Under the pieces are notes generated by a model. The model did not search any database. It saw only the letters and a list, made by a program, of their open reading frames with translations, and was not told the origin of the DNA. Both the position numbers and the translations under genes were made by a program. Source: Liolophura sinensis (taxonomy: Eukaryota; Mollusca; Polyplacophora; Chitonida; Chitonidae). From it: a stretch of DNA of 64,000 bases. Shown here piece after piece: positions 58,985 through 64,000 of the stretch. Each line of letters starts with the position of its first letter. Positions within the stretch are counted from its first letter, which is position 1. Where the stretch lies: positions 748,501 to 812,500 of the forward strand of contig NW_027017953.1 of NCBI RefSeq assembly GCF_032854445.1, written 5' to 3'.

Positions 58985-59865
58985 TTACCCCATATCGCTG
59001 TGGAGTCCTTAACATGAACCATATCGCTGATGGAGTTTGTGTCAATCTAGCTGAACCTTAACATGAACCATATCGCTGATGGAGTCTGTGTCAATCTAGC
59101 AGTCCTTAACATGGACCATATCGCTGTGCAGTCTGTGTCAATCTAGCAGAGCCTTAACATGGATCATATCACAGTGGAGCCTTTGTCAATCTAGCAGAAC
59201 CTTAACATGAACCATATTGCTGATGGAGTCTGTGTCAATCTAGCAGAGCCTTAACATGGATCATATCACTGTGCAGTCTGTGTCAATCTAGCAGAGCCTT
59301 AACATGAACCATATCGCGGTGGAGTCTGTGTCAATCTAGCAGTCTTTAACATGGACCATATCGCTGTGCAGTCTGTGTCAATTTAGCAGAGCCTTAACAT
59401 GGACCATATCGCAGTGGAGTCTGTATAAATCTAGCAGTCCTTAACATGAACCATATCGCTGATGGAGTCTGTGTCAATCTAGCAGAACCTTAACATGAAC
59501 CATATCACTGTGGAGTCTGTGTCAATCTAGCAGAACCTTAACATGGACCATATCGCAGTGGAGTCTGTGTCAATCTAGCAGTCCTTAACATGGACCATAT
59601 CGCTATGGAGTCTGTGTCAATCTAGCAGAGCCTTAACATGGACCATATCGCAGTGGAGTCTGTGTCAATCTAGCAGTCCTTAACATGGACCATATCGCTG
59701 TGCAGTCTGTGTCAATCTAGCAGAGCCTTATCATGAACCATATCGCTGTGGAGTCTGTGTCAATCTAGCAGAACCTTAACATGGACCATATCGCAGTGGA
59801 GTCTGTGTCAATCTAGCAGAACCTTAACATGAAACGTATCGCTGTGGAGTCTGTCAATCTAGCAG
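58985..59865. repeat. Minisatellite, about 50-bp unit, about 17 copies
   Basis: Variants of TTAACATGGACCATATCGCT, GTGGAGTCTGTGTCAATCTA and GCAGAGCC, with frequent small indels. Confidence 0.95.
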
Positions 59866-59914
59866 AATCTTAAGGTCTGTTTTCTTCAACAAAACAGCAC
59901 ATGAGAAGCTAATC

Positions 59915-60060
59915 TGACCAGACAACTTCTAACTGACCACACAACTTCTAATTGACCACACAACTTCTAACTGACCAGACAACATCTATCTGACCAGGCA
60001 ACGTCTAACTGATCACACAACTTCTAACTGACCACACAACTTCTAACTGACCTGACCAAC
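59915..60060. repeat. Minisatellite, about 18-bp unit, 8 copies
   Basis: CTGACCACACAACTTCTAA repeated with substitutions. Confidence 0.92.
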
Positions 60061-62169
60061 CCATCTAAACACTTTAATTAATTAAACCATAAAGCTGTCT
60101 GTATCTCCATCAAACAGAAGCTCGGTCATGAAACCATACATTGGTGTCAGTTTCTAAAATGACCTTGTGATGATAATGGTAACCAATGAGAAAACAACAC
60201 AAAACATTATTACAACAGGAAACTTCAGATATCAATCTGATGGTTTCATGTATCTCAGAAATATTACACTGAAAAACAGAGTTCTGCAGCTGGTTCAGAA
60301 GAGTAAATCATTCTCAAATGGAGTAGTACGTGTCTATTTGCTCTTCTTAAGATGAAGATACAAGTTGGAGTCAAAGCATCAACAAGAATCTGTCAGCATC
60401 ATATTTTACACTAAACTGCTTCGCATGTTACAACCTACCATAAATCTAAATGCATAAATGAACTGAATTCCCCTTTGCCAAACCAAGCAGAAGACTGTCT
60501 CTCTGAGGTGATTGTGCCCACTGAGGATATCTGTTTTGACAGCTGGTATGTTTGCCGGCCAGTCAGCTGGTCAGCTGCGGTGACTGAGCTGAGCCGGGAT
60601 CAGTGTCCAGTGTGGACGGTCAGCAATTGTCTGTCTCAGGGCTAGCCCGCAAACAAACAAACTACAGCTGAGTTAGCCGAGATAATGCATACGCAAACGT
60701 CCACCAAAACTCTTACACACAAGGACCAGATGGACATAGGAGTGCAGGTAATCGCCTGTCCGATGTGGTATGAGGTATTCCTGAACTTGAGCCGTGTCCT
60801 TCTCCTGCTTTCTCTGGCTCACTTCTGAAGACTTACTCGCTGCCACACTATCTATTTTTGCCCGCACAAGATTCCATGAAATCAGAAGGGAATGTCAAAA
60901 GGTCAGATCCGCTTGTACCCCGCTCCCCATGCCCTTGTTATGTAATCCAGACCATTCACTTCATCTCCTCTTTCATCGCTTTCTTTGTGCACATCAATGT
61001 CGAGGCTGGCTATGCCATTTCGCTCCAGCCTTGTATGTACATTACAATTAACCTGTACCTGAGGGAGACAAACCTCTCACAATGAGCCCCAGCTGGGCTA
61101 ATGGCTTATCATTTGCTGTCTACACAACAGATACAGGCACCAAAGAAAGGCCTTCATTTTTTATCTCATCTCATGGTTAACTCATCTTGTTTACTTCACC
61201 CCTTTACTCACATACTTGTTTGTTTTTAAAAACAAGACATTTTTTTCTTGTACAAGAACATCACCTTCTTGCCCACATAGCGACTGTTGACTTTGTTGCC
61301 AAGCAAATTTACTTACTGGTACCTGTCTTTGAAGTAGGTACTTTTGTTGTGTTAATTAATCCCATGTAATTCATTCAGGTATGGAGACTTTCAAGTGTGT
61401 GCTGCGGTAATCAATAACTTGTTATCTCTACCTGTGCGTTTGTTCCCACAGGTTGAGGCACTAGTCTTCACACTAGCCACTCCTCATCACCTACTCAGAG
61501 GGGTGAACTCCGGGATCAAATAGATAGCCACGTTCTTCGCACCGGAGAGGCCTAACTTCAATCAATCAATGCCTGCCTTCTGACAGCCTCAGTGAAGTCT
61601 GCAGTTCACCATTACATCATCAAATATCAGGCCATTCCACGACAAGATGCCCCAATTCATCATTAAATCTGTTACACTCTCCTACACGGACAATCAGGGA
61701 TTAGACAATGAGGATAACACGATAAGCGGGCTTCATTTAATTACCATCACTCATTCTGTTTCTTGGTTGTTATGGCGATAGCTTGCATCATGAGCCAATA
61801 AGACATCTAGCAGGTGTTTTGATAGTCACTATTGCCTACAAACTGATCACTTATTACCACTGTAAGAGTAAAGGCCACAGATCTACAAGACAAACATTCA
61901 AAAAATTTCCACTAAGAATAGGCCAAGGCATCACTTCTTTCTCTTTTCACTCTTCTCTTTTGTGATTGACAGGAGAAAAAAATACAGTTATGTATAAGAA
62001 TGTGTTGAAAATTTTTTACCACAAAATAATAATGCTTTTCATAATCCAAATTCTAGCTGTTGTTTGGTCAGGAATTCAGTCTCTAATACTTTGGGTAAAT
62101 GAAATGACTCAAATTTTCAAAAGAAAAAGGAGCCATGATTTCATCCATTTTCAAAAAGAAAATTCTGGC
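60061..62169. other. Unique sequence upstream of the gene
   Basis: No coding exon recognised on either strand. The minus strand around 60700-60870 has an open stretch (SEVSQRKQEKDTAQVQEYL) of hydrophilic character next to a donor-like GTAAGT at about 60836; a 5' UTR exon is conceivable but unsupported. Confidence 0.4.
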
Positions 62170-64000
62170 ATGCATGAACATAGTTTCCCTATGACATCCT
62201 CATACTAGCAGTTTCATCACATCTACCTCTCTCATAACGTAGTTTCCCTATGACAACCTCACACTAGCAGTTTCATCACATCTACCTCTCTCATAATGTA
62301 GGTTCCCTATGACAACCTCACACTAGCAGTTTCATCACATCTACCTCTCTCATAATGTAGTTTCCCTATGACATCCTCATACTAGCAGTTTCATCACATC
62401 TACCTCTCTCATAATGTAGTTTCCCTATGACAACCTCACACTAGCAGTTTCATCACATCTCCCTCTCTCATAACGTAGTTCCCCTCTGACAACCTCACAC
62501 CAGCAGTTTCATCACATCTACCTCTCTCATAACGTAGGTTCCCTATGACAATCTCACACTAGCAGTTTCATCACATCTACCTCTCTCATAATGTAGTTTC
62601 CCTATGACATCCTCATACTAGCAGTTTCATCACATCTACCTCTCTCATAATGTAGTTTCCCTATGACAACCTCACACTAGCAGTTTCATCACATCTACCT
62701 CTCTCATAATGTAGGTTCCCTATGACAACCTCACACTAGCAGTTTCGTCACATCTACCTCTCTCATAATGTAGTTTCCCTATGACAACCTCACACTAGCA
62801 GTTTCATCATGTCTCCCTCTGCCATAACGTAGTTCCCCTCTGACAACCTCACACTAGCAGTTTCATCATGTCTCCCTCTGACATAATGTAGTTCCCCTAT
62901 GACAACCTCACACTAGCAGTTTCATTACATCTACCTCTCTCATAACGTAGTTCCCCTCTGACAACCTCACACTAGCAGTTTCATCATGTCTCCCTCTCTC
63001 ATAACGTAGTTCCCCTCTGACAACCTCATACCAGCAGTTTCATCACATCTACCTCTCTCATAACGTAGTTTCCCTATGACAACCTCACACCAGCAGTTTC
63101 ATCACGTCTACCTCTGCCATACGTAGTTCCCCTCTGACAACCTCACACTAGCAGTTTCATCACATCTACCTCTCTCATAACGTAGTTCCCCTCTGACAGC
63201 CTCACACCAGCAGTTTCATCACATCTACCTCTCTCATAACGTAGTTTCCCTATGACAACTTCACACCAGCAGTTTCATCACGTCTACCTCTGCCATAACG
63301 TAGTTCCCCTCTGACAACCTCACACCAGCAGTTTCATCACATCTACCTCTCTCATAACGTAGTTTCCCTATGACAACTTCACACCAGCAGTTTCATCACG
63401 TCTACCTCTGCCATAACGTAGTTCCCCTCTGACAACCTCACACTAGCAGTTTCATCACATCTACCTCTCTCATAATGTAGTTTCCTTATGACAACCTCAC
63501 ACCAGCAGTTTCATCATGTCTACCTCTCTCATAACGTAGTTTCCTTATGACAACCTCACACTAGCAGTTTCATCACGTCTACCTCTGCCATAACGTAGTT
63601 CCCCTCTGACAACCTCACACTAGCAGTTTCATCACATCTACCTCTCTCATAACGTAGTTCCCCTCTGACAACCTCACACCAGCAGTTTCATCACATCTAC
63701 CTCTCTCATAACGTAGTTTCCCTATGACAACTTCACACCAGCAGTTTCATCACGTCTACCTCTGCCATAACGTAGTTCCCCTCTGACAACCTCACACCAG
63801 CAGTTTCATCACATCTACCTCTCTCATAATGTAGTTTCCTTATGACAACCTCACATCAGCAGCTTCATCACATCTACCTCTCCCATAACGTAGTTTCCCT
63901 CTGACAACCTCACACCAGCAGTTTCATCACATCTACTTCTCTCATAATGTAGTTTCCCTATGACAACCTCACACTAGCAGTTTCATCACATCTACCTCTC
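62170..64000. repeat. Minisatellite, 59-bp unit, about 31 copies, runs off right edge
   Basis: The unit contains TAGTTTCCCTATGACAACCT, CACACTAGCAGTTTCATCAC and ATCTACCTCTCTCATAACG. From about 62800 on, units of type CCCTCTGAC and CCCTATGAC alternate, forming 118-bp dimers, with a GTCTACCTCTGCC variant linked to one member. Confidence 0.97.

Noticed and set aside
60673-60867. Open minus-strand stretch with GTAAGT as a 5' exon
   Set aside because: It lacks a convincing ATG start and homology; it may be a non-coding 5' exon but this cannot be supported.

Overview
The window looks like a piece of a mollusc (or other lophotrochozoan) nuclear genome. It has small exons in long introns with GT-AG borders, a tRNA-headed SINE ending in (ACTC)n with a mollusc-type body, several copies of a short dispersed element whose tail matches GAAATATTCTTGAGTAnnGCGTAAAACACCAAT, and an extraordinary load of minisatellites. 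By my count, tandem arrays with 19 to 97 bp units cover roughly half of the 64 kb. I see no bacterial-type genes, rRNA, CRISPR array or retrotransposon polymerase.

One gene can be reconstructed. It runs on the minus strand across most of the window: an SLC4A11-type (bicarbonate-transporter superfamily, NaBC1/BTR1) membrane transporter. Sixteen exons between 58178 and 1792 join with consistent phases into about 624 codons. They cover the N-terminus, the cytosolic domain and the membrane domain up to about the eighth helix. The C-terminal exons lie beyond the left edge. The first exon is separated from three very small exons at 32.3-32.7 kb by an intron of about 25 kb, and its assignment is the least certain.

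Layout, left to right: 1-1640 tandem repeats; 1.8-13.85 kb the membrane-domain exons and part of the cytosolic-domain exons, with arrays in the introns; 14.9-19.2 kb two large arrays; 19.3-19.8 kb two exons; 20.3-24.8 kb two arrays; 24.8-28.6 kb unique intron; 28.6 kb one exon; 29-32.1 kb arrays; 32.3-32.7 kb three micro-exons; 32.9-58.0 kb the long intron, filled with more than a dozen array families; 58.05-58.2 kb the first coding exon; 59-64 kb 5' flank with further arrays, the last running off the right edge.

The most unusual structure is that three intronic minisatellites (32.5, 11.3 and 6.1 kb) are tandem copies of an exon's own 3' end plus its 5' splice site. The real exon is therefore followed by 5, about 16 and 7 decoy donor sites respectively. 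In the 39-bp array at 11 kb the units stay in the exon's reading frame for at least two copies, so alternative donor choice could add 13-residue blocks. Other arrays abut splice acceptors, incorporate the 5' part of a dispersed element, show higher-order structure, or carry telomere-like GGGTTA blocks. The long open frames inside the arrays are best explained by repeat arithmetic, not by genes.
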